28,908 nucleotides of DNA from DATLMR01 sp035634255 (GCA_035634255.1 DASQDI010000092.1:1-28908), one strand, 5' to 3'; numbered from the stretch's first letter, positions 7,795 to 15,207 are shown. A program made the numbers and translations. The notes: generated from the sequence alone by a model not told the origin.

Positions 7795-9297
7795 TTACTC
7801 TAATGGATCGCGCTTTGGATGATCAACAGAGAGCTTGTGGCGAAAATCCTCCATCCCGAAGCCGCAGTAGCGGCAGGTCTTCGTGGTCGGAATGACCTTG
7901 CCCGGATTGCACAGGCCGAGAGGGTTGAAGACCTCGCGCAGCGCGAGCATCCTCGACAGGTCTTCGTCCGAAAAGATCAGGCGCATGGATTCGATCTTGT
8001 CGAGGCCCACGCCGTGCTCGCCCGTTATGGACCCGCCCACGCTCACGCAGAGGTTCATTATCTCTTTGGAGGCCGCCTCGACCCTCCTCCTCTGGTCCGG
8101 GTCACGCCCGTCGAAGCTGATGTTCGGGTGCAGGTTGCCGTCGCCCGCGTGGAACACGTTCGCCACGGTCAGGCCGTGCCGCTTCGAGATCAGATAAATC
8201 TCGTCGAGCACTTCGGGCAGTTTCGACCTCGGGATCACCGCGTCCTGCACCATCAGGTCAGCCTGCAGCCGGCCCATCGCGCCGAAGGCCCGCTTGCGCG
8301 CGCCCCACAGCCGCTGCCGCTCGGCGGCGTCTTTCGCGACCCGCACCGCGCGAGCCCCGTTCCGCAGGCATACCTCCGAAGCCTTCTCGGCGGTCTCCCG
8401 CAGCCCGGCTTCGAGGCCGTCCACTTCCACGATGAGCATCGCCGCCACATCTATGGGGAAGCCGCCCGCGAAGATCGAATTCTCTATCGCCCTTATCGTC
8501 GCCTGATCGATCATCTCAAGCGCGGCGGGCAGAATCCCGCGCGCGATGATCTCGGAGACGCTGCGGCTCGCGTCGGTGACCGTCATGAACTCGGCGAGGA
8601 GCGTCTTTATAGACTGCGGCAGCCTCGTGAGCCTCAGGGTCGCTTTCGTGGCTATGCCGAACGTGCCTTCCGACCCGACGAAGACTCCCGCCAGATCGTA
8701 TCCGGGCAGGTCAACGCCCCCGCCGCCCAGGTTGACGATGTCGCCCGAGGGCAGAACGACCTCCAGCCCGAGCACGTGGTTGACCGTCATCCCGTACTTC
8801 AGGCAGTGCGGCCCGCCGGAATTCTCCGCGACGTTGCCGCCTATCGTGCAGGCCATTTGACTCGAAGGGTCGGGCGCGTAATGGAACCCGCGCGGGGCGG
8901 CGGCCTGGGAGAGGTTGATGTTGATGACCCCCGTCTCCACCACGGCCAGACGGTTCTCGTAATCGAGTTTCAGGATTCGGTTGAGCCGGGCCATCTCGAT
9001 GACGACACCGTCGCCGACGGAGAGCGCGCCGCCCGACAGCCCCGTGCCCGCCCCGCGCGGGGCGAATGGGATGCGCGCCTGCGAGAGAATCTTCACCGCC
9101 TCCGAAACCTGTCCCGCGCTCGCCGGGATGACGACGGCAGCCGGGAGGTACTTGTGGAGGGTGAGGGCGTCGGACTCGTAGACGAGCAGCTCGTCGCGCT
9201 CGGTGAGTACGTTCCTCTGCCCGAGCGCGGCCCTGAGCTTCGAGACAACCCGGGCCGGTAATCTTTCCGATTGCTTTTGGTGTGGGGTCGATTGCAT
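7795..9297 (-). CDS. glcD: Glycolate oxidase subunit GlcD
   Basis: Catalytic FAD subunit that oxidises glycolate, and often D-lactate, to the 2-oxoacid. From the ATG at 9297 it is 500 residues. It has the PCMH FAD-binding domain with PRGAGTGLSGGA (80-91), CTIGGNVAENSGGPHCLKYG, and GYDLAGVFVGSEGTFGIAT. The FAD-linked oxidase C-terminal domain follows, with HAGDGNLHPN and TGEHGVG. The open frame runs 23 codons further to 9366 and would overlap the previous gene, so the internal ATG is preferred. After the normal family end (CNPGKVIPT) there is an extra tail of about 28 residues that holds a CRYC pair (Cys475, Cys478). It is 40 bases downstream of the sulfur-carrier/MoeZ fusion gene. Confidence 0.93.
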   Translation of the reverse strand: MQSTPHQKQSERLPARVVSKLRAALGQRNVLTERDELLVYESDALTLHKYLPAAVVIPASAGQVSEAVKILSQARIPFAPRGAGTGLSGGALSVGDGVVIEMARLNRILKLDYENRLAVVETGVININLSQAAAPRGFHYAPDPSSQMACTIGGNVAENSGGPHCLKYGMTVNHVLGLEVVLPSGDIVNLGGGGVDLPGYDLAGVFVGSEGTFGIATKATLRLTRLPQSIKTLLAEFMTVTDASRSVSEIIARGILPAALEMIDQATIRAIENSIFAGGFPIDVAAMLIVEVDGLEAGLRETAEKASEVCLRNGARAVRVAKDAAERQRLWGARKRAFGAMGRLQADLMVQDAVIPRSKLPEVLDEIYLISKRHGLTVANVFHAGDGNLHPNISFDGRDPDQRRRVEAASKEIMNLCVSVGGSITGEHGVGLDKIESMRLIFSDEDLSRMLALREVFNPLGLCNPGKVIPTTKTCRYCGFGMEDFRHKLSVDHPKRDPLE

Positions 9298-9337
9298 TGG
9301 GTGAATTCCCGGCGCTCGAACGCCGGGAATCGAAACG

Positions 9338-10783
9338 TCAATATTTCGGCACGGCCGGGTCGACATCGTCAGACCAGCGGAGGATGCCCCCGACGAGGTT
9401 CTTCACCTTCTTGTACCCCGCCTGCTTCATGAACTCCACGGCCTGCCCGCTGCGCACCCCGCTGCGGCAGTGGACGACGATCTCGTCGGCGCTCGAAAGC
9501 TCGTGAAGCCGCTCGGGCACGGTCCGCAGGGGGATGAGCTTCGACCCCGGAATGTAGCAGATCGCGTACTCCTCCGGCTCGCGCACGTCCACCAGCACGA
9601 AGTCGTCTTTGCGGTCGATCTTCTCCTTCAACTCGGCGGGGGTGATCTCGAACTCCGACCCGACGCTCACCTCCGGCTGCGCGGTGATGCCGCAGAATTC
9701 TTCGTAGTCGATCAGCTGATGGATCGTGGGGTTCTCCCCGCAGATCGGGCAGTCCGGGTTCTTGCGCAGCTTGAGTTCGCGGAACTTCATCTTGAGCGCG
9801 TCGAAGAGCAGGAGCCGCCCGGTCAGGGAGTCGCCTTTGCCGAGGATCAGCTTGACAGTCTCGATGGCCTGGATGACCCCGATGATTCCGGGCAGGACCC
9901 CGAGCACTCCCCCCTCGGCGCAGCTCGGGACGAGGCCGGGCGGAGGCGGCTCGGGGTAGAGGCACCGGTAGCACGGGCCTTCTTTCGCGTAGAAGACCGT
10001 GGCCTGCCCTTCGAACCTGAAGATCGAGCCGTAGACGTTCGGCTTGCCGAGCAGGACGCACGCATCATTGACGAGGTAGCGGGTCGGGAAGTTATCCGTG
10101 CCGTCCACGATGATGTCGTAGGGGCCGAAAAGGTCGAGCGCGTTCTCGGACGAGAGCGCGACTTCGTACGTATCGACCTGAACGTGCGGGTTCAGTTCGG
10201 CTATGCGCTCTTTCGCCGAGTCGAGCTTGGGCCGGCCGACGTTCGAGGTCGAATGGATTATCTGCCTCTGAAGGTTCGTGAAATCGACCACGTCGAAATC
10301 GACGATGCCGATGCGCCCGACCCCGGCGGCGGCGAGGTAGAGCGCGAGGGGCGAGCCGAGCCCGCCCGCCCCGATGCACAGGACCTTCGCGGCCTTGAGC
10401 CTCTTCTGCCCCTCCATCGCGACTTCCGGCATGATCAGGTGGCGGCTGTAGCGCAGCACCTCGTCGCGGTCGAGCTCCACCTCGCGCGCGGGCTCTTCGG
10501 TCATGGTCGAGCCGCCGGCTATCGACGGCACTATGCTCAGCACGTCGCCTTCCTTCAGGGCGGTCGCCTCTTTATCGAGGTAGCGGATGTCTTCGTCGTT
10601 GGCGTAAATATTGACGAAGTGGCGCAAGGTCCCTTCCTCGCTGTAGAGGTGCTTCTTCAAAGCGGGGTGTTGCTCGACGAGAGATGACAGGGCATCCGCG
10701 ACGGTGCTCCCTTCGACCGACACCGTGTCGTTGCCGCCCGTGAAATTCCTCAAGGCTGTGGGGATGAGTATATTTACCGACAT
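9338..10783 (-). CDS. moeZ: Sulfur carrier (CysO/MoaD-like) fused to MoeZ-type adenylyltransferase-rhodanese
   Basis: A 481-residue, three-part protein. Residues 1-91 are a ubiquitin-like MoaD/ThiS/CysO domain ending in SIVPSIAGG. From Met94 follows an E1-like MoeB/ThiF domain with GAGGLGSPLALYLAAAGVG (138-156), DGTDNFPTRY, a zinc site (C271xxC274 and C345xxC348) and SCAEGGVLGVLPG (Cys288). Residues ~378-475 are a rhodanese domain with the catalytic Cys439 in VVHCRSGVRSGQA. In the known pathway, MoeZ adenylates the carrier's C-terminal Gly-Gly and its rhodanese Cys supplies sulfur, giving a thiocarboxylate for cysteine or molybdopterin synthesis. Here the Gly-Gly is internal, separated by only Ser-Thr from the MoeZ part. 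The start at 10783 has a strong AAGGAG site; the frame is open further upstream but is not coding. JAMM peptidase and cysM genes lie just upstream. Confidence 0.9.
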   Translation of the reverse strand: MSVNILIPTALRNFTGGNDTVSVEGSTVADALSSLVEQHPALKKHLYSEEGTLRHFVNIYANDEDIRYLDKEATALKEGDVLSIVPSIAGGSTMTEEPAREVELDRDEVLRYSRHLIMPEVAMEGQKRLKAAKVLCIGAGGLGSPLALYLAAAGVGRIGIVDFDVVDFTNLQRQIIHSTSNVGRPKLDSAKERIAELNPHVQVDTYEVALSSENALDLFGPYDIIVDGTDNFPTRYLVNDACVLLGKPNVYGSIFRFEGQATVFYAKEGPCYRCLYPEPPPPGLVPSCAEGGVLGVLPGIIGVIQAIETVKLILGKGDSLTGRLLLFDALKMKFRELKLRKNPDCPICGENPTIHQLIDYEEFCGITAQPEVSVGSEFEITPAELKEKIDRKDDFVLVDVREPEEYAICYIPGSKLIPLRTVPERLHELSSADEIVVHCRSGVRSGQAVEFMKQAGYKKVKNLVGGILRWSDDVDPAVPKY

Positions 10784-10812
10784 CGCAAACTCCTTATGAT
10801 GATCGTTGACGA

Positions 10813-11331
10813 TCAATCCTCGATCAGAATCTCCTCCTGCTGAAACTGGGAGTAATCGGGCTTCGTGAATGAATTGAGCGCCCCGGCCCTCCCCCTCTCG
10901 ACGGAGACGATCACGTACGACTCCCCCGGCCAGCACGAGTGGTCGAGGTCGAACCCCGAAGGCGCGGCCGGGTGGTCCGGGTGCGAGTGATAATAGCCGA
11001 TTATCCCGAGGTTGCGCCCGCGCGCGAAGCGGTCGGCCTCCTTGTACTGCTCCGGCGTGATCAGGTACCGGTTGGCCAGGGACTCGCGCCGCGCGCCCGC
11101 GGCCGGCGGCTTCTCTTCTTCGGAGTCGGGCCATTCGTTGTGGGCGCGGTAGACATCTTCGAGCACGTTGACGCCCCCTTCGGACCTGCCGAGCAGGAAC
11201 CCGCAACACTCGTGAGGGTAGGTCTCCTCGCCGTGTTTACTGATCGCCTCAAGGTGCATTCTCTTAACTTTGATCGCCAAGCTCTCTCCGCCCCCGGTCT
11301 TAATTATTCCGGCCAATTCATTCCAATTCAT
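10813..11331 (-). CDS. JAMM/MPN+ metallopeptidase, Mec-like
   Basis: A 172-residue zinc peptidase of the JAB1/MPN/Mov34 family. The JAMM signature is complete: Glu41 in PHECCGFLLG, then H115-S-H117, seven residues, S125xxD128. In Mycobacterium tuberculosis the homologue Mec releases cysteine from the CysO-cysteine adduct, and in the quinolobactin cluster the homologue QbsD trims the carrier to expose Gly-Gly. Both roles are possible here because the carrier is fused to MoeZ. The ATG at 11331 overlaps the cysM stop as ATGA. However, a TTG at 11280, preceded by GGCGGAGAG and beginning LAIKVKRMHLEAI, gives the more usual domain start, so the first 17 residues may not be translated. Confidence 0.92.
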   Translation of the reverse strand: MNWNELAGIIKTGGGESLAIKVKRMHLEAISKHGEETYPHECCGFLLGRSEGGVNVLEDVYRAHNEWPDSEEEKPPAAGARRESLANRYLITPEQYKEADRFARGRNLGIIGYYHSHPDHPAAPSGFDLDHSCWPGESYVIVSVERGRAGALNSFTKPDYSQFQQEEILIED

Positions 11332-12263
11332 TGATCCCAGAAACGGTCGCTCAAATACTTCTCGCCCCCGTCGGGGAATACGGTGACGATCACGCCCGAC
11401 TCGATACTTTCCGCGACCCTGAGGGCGCAGGCGAGGGCGGCCCCCGAGCTTATGCCTACGAGCAAGCCTTCCCGCCTCCCGAGCTGCCTCGCGTAATCGT
11501 GGGCCTCTTCGGTGCTGATCTCGTGGTTCTCGTCGGCGACCGACGGGTCGTAAATACCGGGCACTATGGCCGACTCCATGTGCTTGAGCCCTTCGAGGCC
11601 GTGAAAAGGCGAATCGGGCTGGAACGATATTGCCTTGATCTCCGGGTTCAGCTCTTTGAGCCTGCGGCTCGCGCCGACGAACGTCCCGCTCGTGCCGAGC
11701 CCCGCGACGAAATGGGTGATCTTCCCATCGGTCTGGCCCCAGATTTCCGGGGCGGTGGAGTCGTAATGCGCCCGCCAGTTCGCGGGATTATTGTACTGGT
11801 CCGCGTAGAAGTAGAGGTCGGGGTCATCGGAATAGAGGCGGCGGGCCTCCCTTATCGCCCCATCCGACCCTTCGAGCGGGCTCGTCAATACCAGCTCGGT
11901 CCCGAAGGTCTTCAGTATCCGCTTGCGCTCTTCGCTGGCGTTTTGCGGCAGGGCCAACTTCACCCTGTAGCCGCGCGCCGCTCCGATCCATGCGTAGGCG
12001 ATTCCGGTATTGCCGGACGTGGCGTCGAGTATGACCTTGTCGCGCGTCAGTCGCCCCGAGCGCTCGCCCTCAAGAATTATATTGAGCGCGGGCCGGTCCT
12101 TCACCGAGCCCCCCGGATTGAACCATTCGGCCTTAACGTAAATCTCCACGCCCCGGCGCTTCGGCACGAGGTTGCGCAAGCGCAGCAGGGGAGTGTTGCC
12201 GACCAGTTCCCAGGCTTCGAGCGCGCCACTCGCTCGCCGATAACCCGTCTCGTTGGGCTCCAT
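11328..12263 (-). CDS. cysM: Cysteine synthase, CysM-type (PLP enzyme)
   Basis: PLP-dependent beta-replacement enzyme that joins sulfide or a protein thiocarboxylate to an activated serine. From the ATG at 12263 it is 311 residues. Visible motifs are the PLP lysine in NPGGSVKDRPA (Lys55), the phosphate/substrate loop TSGNTG (82-87), GLGTSGT (188-194) and ISSGAA (271-276). The segment YNNPANWRAHY also resembles the mycobacterial CysM. The operon partners (JAMM peptidase, CysO-MoeZ fusion) argue that the sulfur donor is a carrier-protein thiocarboxylate. The aminoacrylate source (O-acetyl- or O-phosphoserine) cannot be decided: where mycobacterial CysM has its phosphoserine-selecting Arg I see an Asp (QPDSPF), judging from memory alignment. 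The start was chosen for the GAAGGG site; GTG 12305 and ATG 12281 are alternatives. Confidence 0.9.
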   Translation of the reverse strand: MEPNETGYRRASGALEAWELVGNTPLLRLRNLVPKRRGVEIYVKAEWFNPGGSVKDRPALNIILEGERSGRLTRDKVILDATSGNTGIAYAWIGAARGYRVKLALPQNASEERKRILKTFGTELVLTSPLEGSDGAIREARRLYSDDPDLYFYADQYNNPANWRAHYDSTAPEIWGQTDGKITHFVAGLGTSGTFVGASRRLKELNPEIKAISFQPDSPFHGLEGLKHMESAIVPGIYDPSVADENHEISTEEAHDYARQLGRREGLLVGISSGAALACALRVAESIESGVIVTVFPDGGEKYLSDRFWDQ

Positions 12264-12671
12264 TGTTCCCTTCACGTCCATAGCCTTAATTCCGAAGGAT
12301 AGCACCGGGGAAAATTAAACTCAAATTCGCGCCAGATTGAGCGCAGGTTAAGCGAGAGACGTTGGGCAGGAAACGCGAGCAGGAATAGCGGCCGCGAAAG
12401 CCTCACGGAGGCTTCCGACTTCTAATAATCCACTCCGGCCTCGCTCATCAGTCCTCTTTTCAGACATAGGTGTCTCAAATCATGCGAATCGGGTTTGTAA
12501 CCTGGTTCGCTCCGCAGTATTCGGGGGCCTGAAAAAGCGGGCAAATGGCGATCAATTCAAGCGATTCCCGCGCCCGCTTTGCCATGCATTCTTTAAAAAG
12601 CCATCGCCCTCAGTCGGCATAGGTATTGCAGAAACAATCTAAGAACAAAACCGACCAAAGGAGATCAGAAT
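12264..12671. other. Divergent intergenic region with two hairpins
   Basis: About 400 bases between cysM (minus) and the first CBS gene (plus), with no convincing gene. It holds a perfect 7-bp hairpin, AAGCCTC-ACG-GAGGCTT (12398-12414). It also holds a 9-bp inverted repeat, AAAGCGGGC (12534-12542) with GCCCGCTTT (12572-12580), around a 29-base loop. Neither is followed by a T-run. The region must carry the promoters for the long minus operon and for the CBS genes, but I could not pick convincing hexamers. The CBS gene itself has a strong AAAGGAG site just before 12672. Confidence 0.5.
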
Positions 12672-13430
12672 ATGGCTTACACGAACAGAAGTTATGGAGG
12701 GTACAGAGACGATCTCGATTTCGATGAAAATCGTGAAAGGAGGGGCCAGGAGCAGTCATCCCGCAGGGGCTACGGGGAGGATTATCGCGGGTACACGCGC
12801 GGCTACAACATGAGCAACGAGCCGAACTACGGCTCCGAATACGACAGGGGCTTCGCCGGCGCCGGCTCGCCCGTCGACGTGAATTATGGGCGCAACTACT
12901 CCGAGGCGGGCTACGGGGCGCGGCGCGGGGGGTTCCAGGCTCAGGGGCCGCGGAGGTCTCACCTGCGCTGCCGGGACGTTATGACTCGCGGGGTCACGGT
13001 ATGTAATCGCGATACTACCATTCAGGAAGCGGCCCGCCTGATGCGCGACGAGGACATCGGAGCCCTTCCGGTCGTCGACGAGAACGGAAAGCTCGAAGGA
13101 ATCGTCACGGACCGCGACCTCGTGGTCAAGGGCCTGAACACCGACAGGAACGAATTAGAGCTTCGCGTGGAAGACTGCATGTCAACCGACCTCTACACCG
13201 CCGACATGAACGACAGGCTCGTGGACGTGATCCGGGAGATGGGCGACAACCAGGTGCGCCGCGTGCCGGTCGTGGACAAGAGGGAGAGGCTGGTCGGCAT
13301 CATCTCCATGGCCGACATCGCCACGCAGACGCATAAGGACCGCGAGCTTGAGGAGGCCCTGGAAGAGATCAGCGAGCCTTCGTCCGGGCGTTCATGGCTT
13401 GATCGACTGGCGCGGGCCTTCCACTGGTAA
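12672..13430 (+). CDS. CBS-pair protein with disordered Tyr/Gly/Arg-rich N-terminus
   Basis: A 252-residue protein. Residues 1-95 are low-complexity and rich in Tyr, Gly, Arg, Asn and Asp (repeated RGYG, RGYT, NYGR units), with no predicted fold. Residues ~98-228 are a tandem CBS pair (Bateman module), with DVMTRGVTVC, IGALPVVDENGKLEGIVTDRDLV and VRRVPVVDKRERLVGIISMADIA. CBS pairs bind adenine nucleotides or S-adenosylmethionine and act as energy or redox sensors. The C-terminal ~24 residues are acidic, then Trp-containing. A strong AAAGGAG ribosome-binding site precedes the ATG. The gene 85 bases downstream has the same architecture, so the two are probably tandem duplicates. There is no signal peptide or membrane segment. 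Confidence 0.88.
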   Translation: MAYTNRSYGGYRDDLDFDENRERRGQEQSSRRGYGEDYRGYTRGYNMSNEPNYGSEYDRGFAGAGSPVDVNYGRNYSEAGYGARRGGFQAQGPRRSHLRCRDVMTRGVTVCNRDTTIQEAARLMRDEDIGALPVVDENGKLEGIVTDRDLVVKGLNTDRNELELRVEDCMSTDLYTADMNDRLVDVIREMGDNQVRRVPVVDKRERLVGIISMADIATQTHKDRELEEALEEISEPSSGRSWLDRLARAFHW

Positions 13431-13515
13431 CGGGGCCGCGGTCGCAGTAAAGCCTGCGGGCTAACCCCAGGCATTCGGCGAAAGGTTCTCAGTAAAGATT
13501 CTAAAGGGGGATAAA

Positions 13516-14679
13516 ATGAGCAGGAGCAAAGAAGGAAGAGACGCGACTCCGGGTATGAATGACGAAGTCAACGAGACGGGGTCGGAGCAGAGATCGAACC
13601 TGGACAGGAGGCTCGGCGCGAAGGGCCAGACCGACTACACTCCGGGCCGTGAAAGCTCGCGCGAATTTCCGAGGCGGTCAACGTCGATGAGAGGCCGCCA
13701 CGAAAACGAGCAGGGCGGTCGCGCCCAAACCCGGCCCGAGTACGGCCAGCGGGTGAGGAACCTCTACGAAAACGACTACAGGGGCGAGGGCCGTTACGAA
13801 GGGCGCTATGGCCGCACCGAGGGCTATGGCAACCGAGGCACGAACCGGGAAGACATGGGCGACGTTTACTCCCGGAGCATGGAAGAGCCGGTGAGTCAGA
13901 GGGGCCAGGGCACCACGGGCAACCGCTACGGCTCTTACGCCCAGAGGGAGGCCGGCCGCGAGGGGTACGGGCGGTACGGCGACAGGGACGAGTACCGCTC
14001 CCGCGAGAACTATCAGAGCAGCTACCAGGACGAGCCCGACCGGTACGGGCGGGGCGTCCGGGCCAACCGGGAACTCGGCTACAGCACCTTCGACCGCGAT
14101 AACCGCAGCGAGCGGTATGGCAACTACGACCGCGACTATGAGACGAACAGGTCGGAGGTCAACAGGGGCTACGGCCGCCACTCCGAAGAGCACGACTACA
14201 GAGAGGAGCGGTACCGCGGTTCCTCCGGCCGCCCCTCGCTCCGCTGCGGCGACATAATGACGAAGGACATCACCGTCTGCCACCCGCAGACGACTCTGAG
14301 GGAAGTCGCCGAGAAGCTGGACGATGAGAACGTGGGGTCGCTCCCGGTCGTCGAGAATGGCCGGCTGGTCGGCATCATCACCGACCGCGACATCGTCTGC
14401 CGCGTGATCGCCGAAGGCAGGGAAGCGCGCGCGGCCACGGCCTCCGAGGCGATGAGCGAAGACCTCGTGACGATCACCGCGGAAGAGTCGCTCTACAGCG
14501 CCATAGAGAAGCTGGGAGAGCATCAGATACGGCGCTTGCCCGTGGTCGATCTAAACGGGCGGCTGCGCGGCATGCTTTCGCTGGCCGACATCGCGCTCGA
14601 AGCCGAGGCGGACCGGGAGCTGGCCGACGCGGTCGAGAAGATATCTCAGCCGACTCCCAATAAAGCGAGAAAGGTCTGA
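13516..14679 (+). CDS. CBS-pair protein with long disordered Arg/Tyr/Glu/Gly-rich N-terminus
   Basis: A 387-residue paralogue of the preceding gene. Residues 1-240 form a hydrophilic low-complexity tail rich in Arg, Tyr, Gly, Glu, Asp, Asn and Ser, with repeated RYGR, GYGN, RDY and NRGY units and almost no aliphatic residues. Residues 241-375 are a CBS pair: DIMTKDITVCHPQTT, VGSLPVVENGRLVGIITDRDIV and IRRLPVVDLNGRLRGMLSLADIA. An AAAGGGGG site precedes the ATG at 13516. The tail is 2.5 times as long as in its neighbour. Aromatic-plus-Arg composition of this kind is known from proteins that condense or bind RNA; that is an inference here. A dksA-type gene follows, which fits a general stress or growth-control group. 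Confidence 0.87.
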   Translation: MSRSKEGRDATPGMNDEVNETGSEQRSNLDRRLGAKGQTDYTPGRESSREFPRRSTSMRGRHENEQGGRAQTRPEYGQRVRNLYENDYRGEGRYEGRYGRTEGYGNRGTNREDMGDVYSRSMEEPVSQRGQGTTGNRYGSYAQREAGREGYGRYGDRDEYRSRENYQSSYQDEPDRYGRGVRANRELGYSTFDRDNRSERYGNYDRDYETNRSEVNRGYGRHSEEHDYREERYRGSSGRPSLRCGDIMTKDITVCHPQTTLREVAEKLDDENVGSLPVVENGRLVGIITDRDIVCRVIAEGREARAATASEAMSEDLVTITAEESLYSAIEKLGEHQIRRLPVVDLNGRLRGMLSLADIALEAEADRELADAVEKISQPTPNKARKV

Positions 14680-14710
14680 TCGCGCGGCCCTTTAATGCGG
14701 GACCGACGGG

Positions 14711-14736
14711 TATAGGGGCGGGCACTCGCCCCTATA
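14711..14736. repeat. Perfect intergenic palindrome (10-bp stem)
   Basis: TATAGGGGCG (14711-14720) and CGCCCCTATA (14727-14736) pair perfectly around GGCACT. It lies between the second CBS gene and the ribosome-binding site of the dksA-like gene. No T-run follows, so it is not a classical terminator. Short GC-rich palindromes of this shape occur as dispersed repeats in many bacterial genomes; no second copy was noticed in this window. Confidence 0.65.
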
Positions 14737-14754
14737 TTCACAAGGAGGATATTG

Positions 14755-15123
14755 ATGGCCCTGGACTTTGAAAAGTACGGCAAGCAGCTTCGCGAAGAAC
14801 TGGACCAGCTGGCGCGGGAACTCGACCTCGACAGGGTAGCCGAAGAGACCCGCCCCGCGACCGACGACCGCATCCTCAACGCGGCGCACGTCGGGTACAC
14901 GGGTGAGTCGGCCGACGTCTCCGCCGAGATCCTGGACCTCAGAGACGGCAGGAGGGGGCAGGTGCTCGTCGCGATGCAGAAGATCGACGACGGCACCTAT
15001 GGCACCTGCGAGAGGTGCGGCAAAGAGATCGGCACGAAGAGGCTCGACGCGGACCCGGCCGCCGTGTACTGCATAGACTGCGCCTCTCTGCTCGAAGCCG
15101 GGATCGAGACGCCGACGCTCTAG
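14755..15123 (+). CDS. DksA/TraR-family zinc-finger protein
   Basis: A 122-residue protein of the DksA/TraR family, which binds the RNA polymerase secondary channel and modulates transcription initiation, often together with ppGpp. Residues ~5-75 form a coiled-coil-like helical hairpin. The C4 zinc finger is complete: C85xxC88 and C106xxC109, with the typical CERCGKEIGTKRLDADP segment. The strong AAGGAGG site (14742-14748) points to the ATG at 14755 rather than the TTG just before it. Like many short members, it may lack the acidic tip residues of true DksA, so I assign family only. It follows the CBS pair and precedes moaA, both on the same strand. Confidence 0.9.
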   Translation: MALDFEKYGKQLREELDQLARELDLDRVAEETRPATDDRILNAAHVGYTGESADVSAEILDLRDGRRGQVLVAMQKIDDGTYGTCERCGKEIGTKRLDADPAAVYCIDCASLLEAGIETPTL

Positions 15124-15207
15124 CCCCGTTTAATCGAAACCGATTTATAACGATTGAAACCGTCTTGCGGGGGCCTACCGGCGTTGTTAAGATTCACTGG
15201 GCCTCGA

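Noticed and set aside
7819..9261. 480-codon plus-strand open frame opposite glcD
   Set aside because: It is antisense to a clear GlcD with intact motifs, has Arg/His/Asp-heavy composition, and is a normal by-product of GC-rich coding sequence.
9470..10687. 405-codon plus-strand open frame opposite the MoeZ fusion
   Set aside because: Same reason: it mirrors a gene with unmistakable domains, and shows no family features of its own.
10784..11209. Upstream extension of the fusion frame (142 codons)
   Set aside because: It is out-of-frame sequence of the JAMM gene, Arg/Pro/Gly-rich, whereas the ATG at 10783 has a strong AAGGAG site and begins a normal MoaD-like domain.
12534..12580. 9-bp inverted repeat as a terminator
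   Set aside because: It lies between divergent promoters, has a 29-base loop and no T-run; kept only as a note in the intergenic entry.
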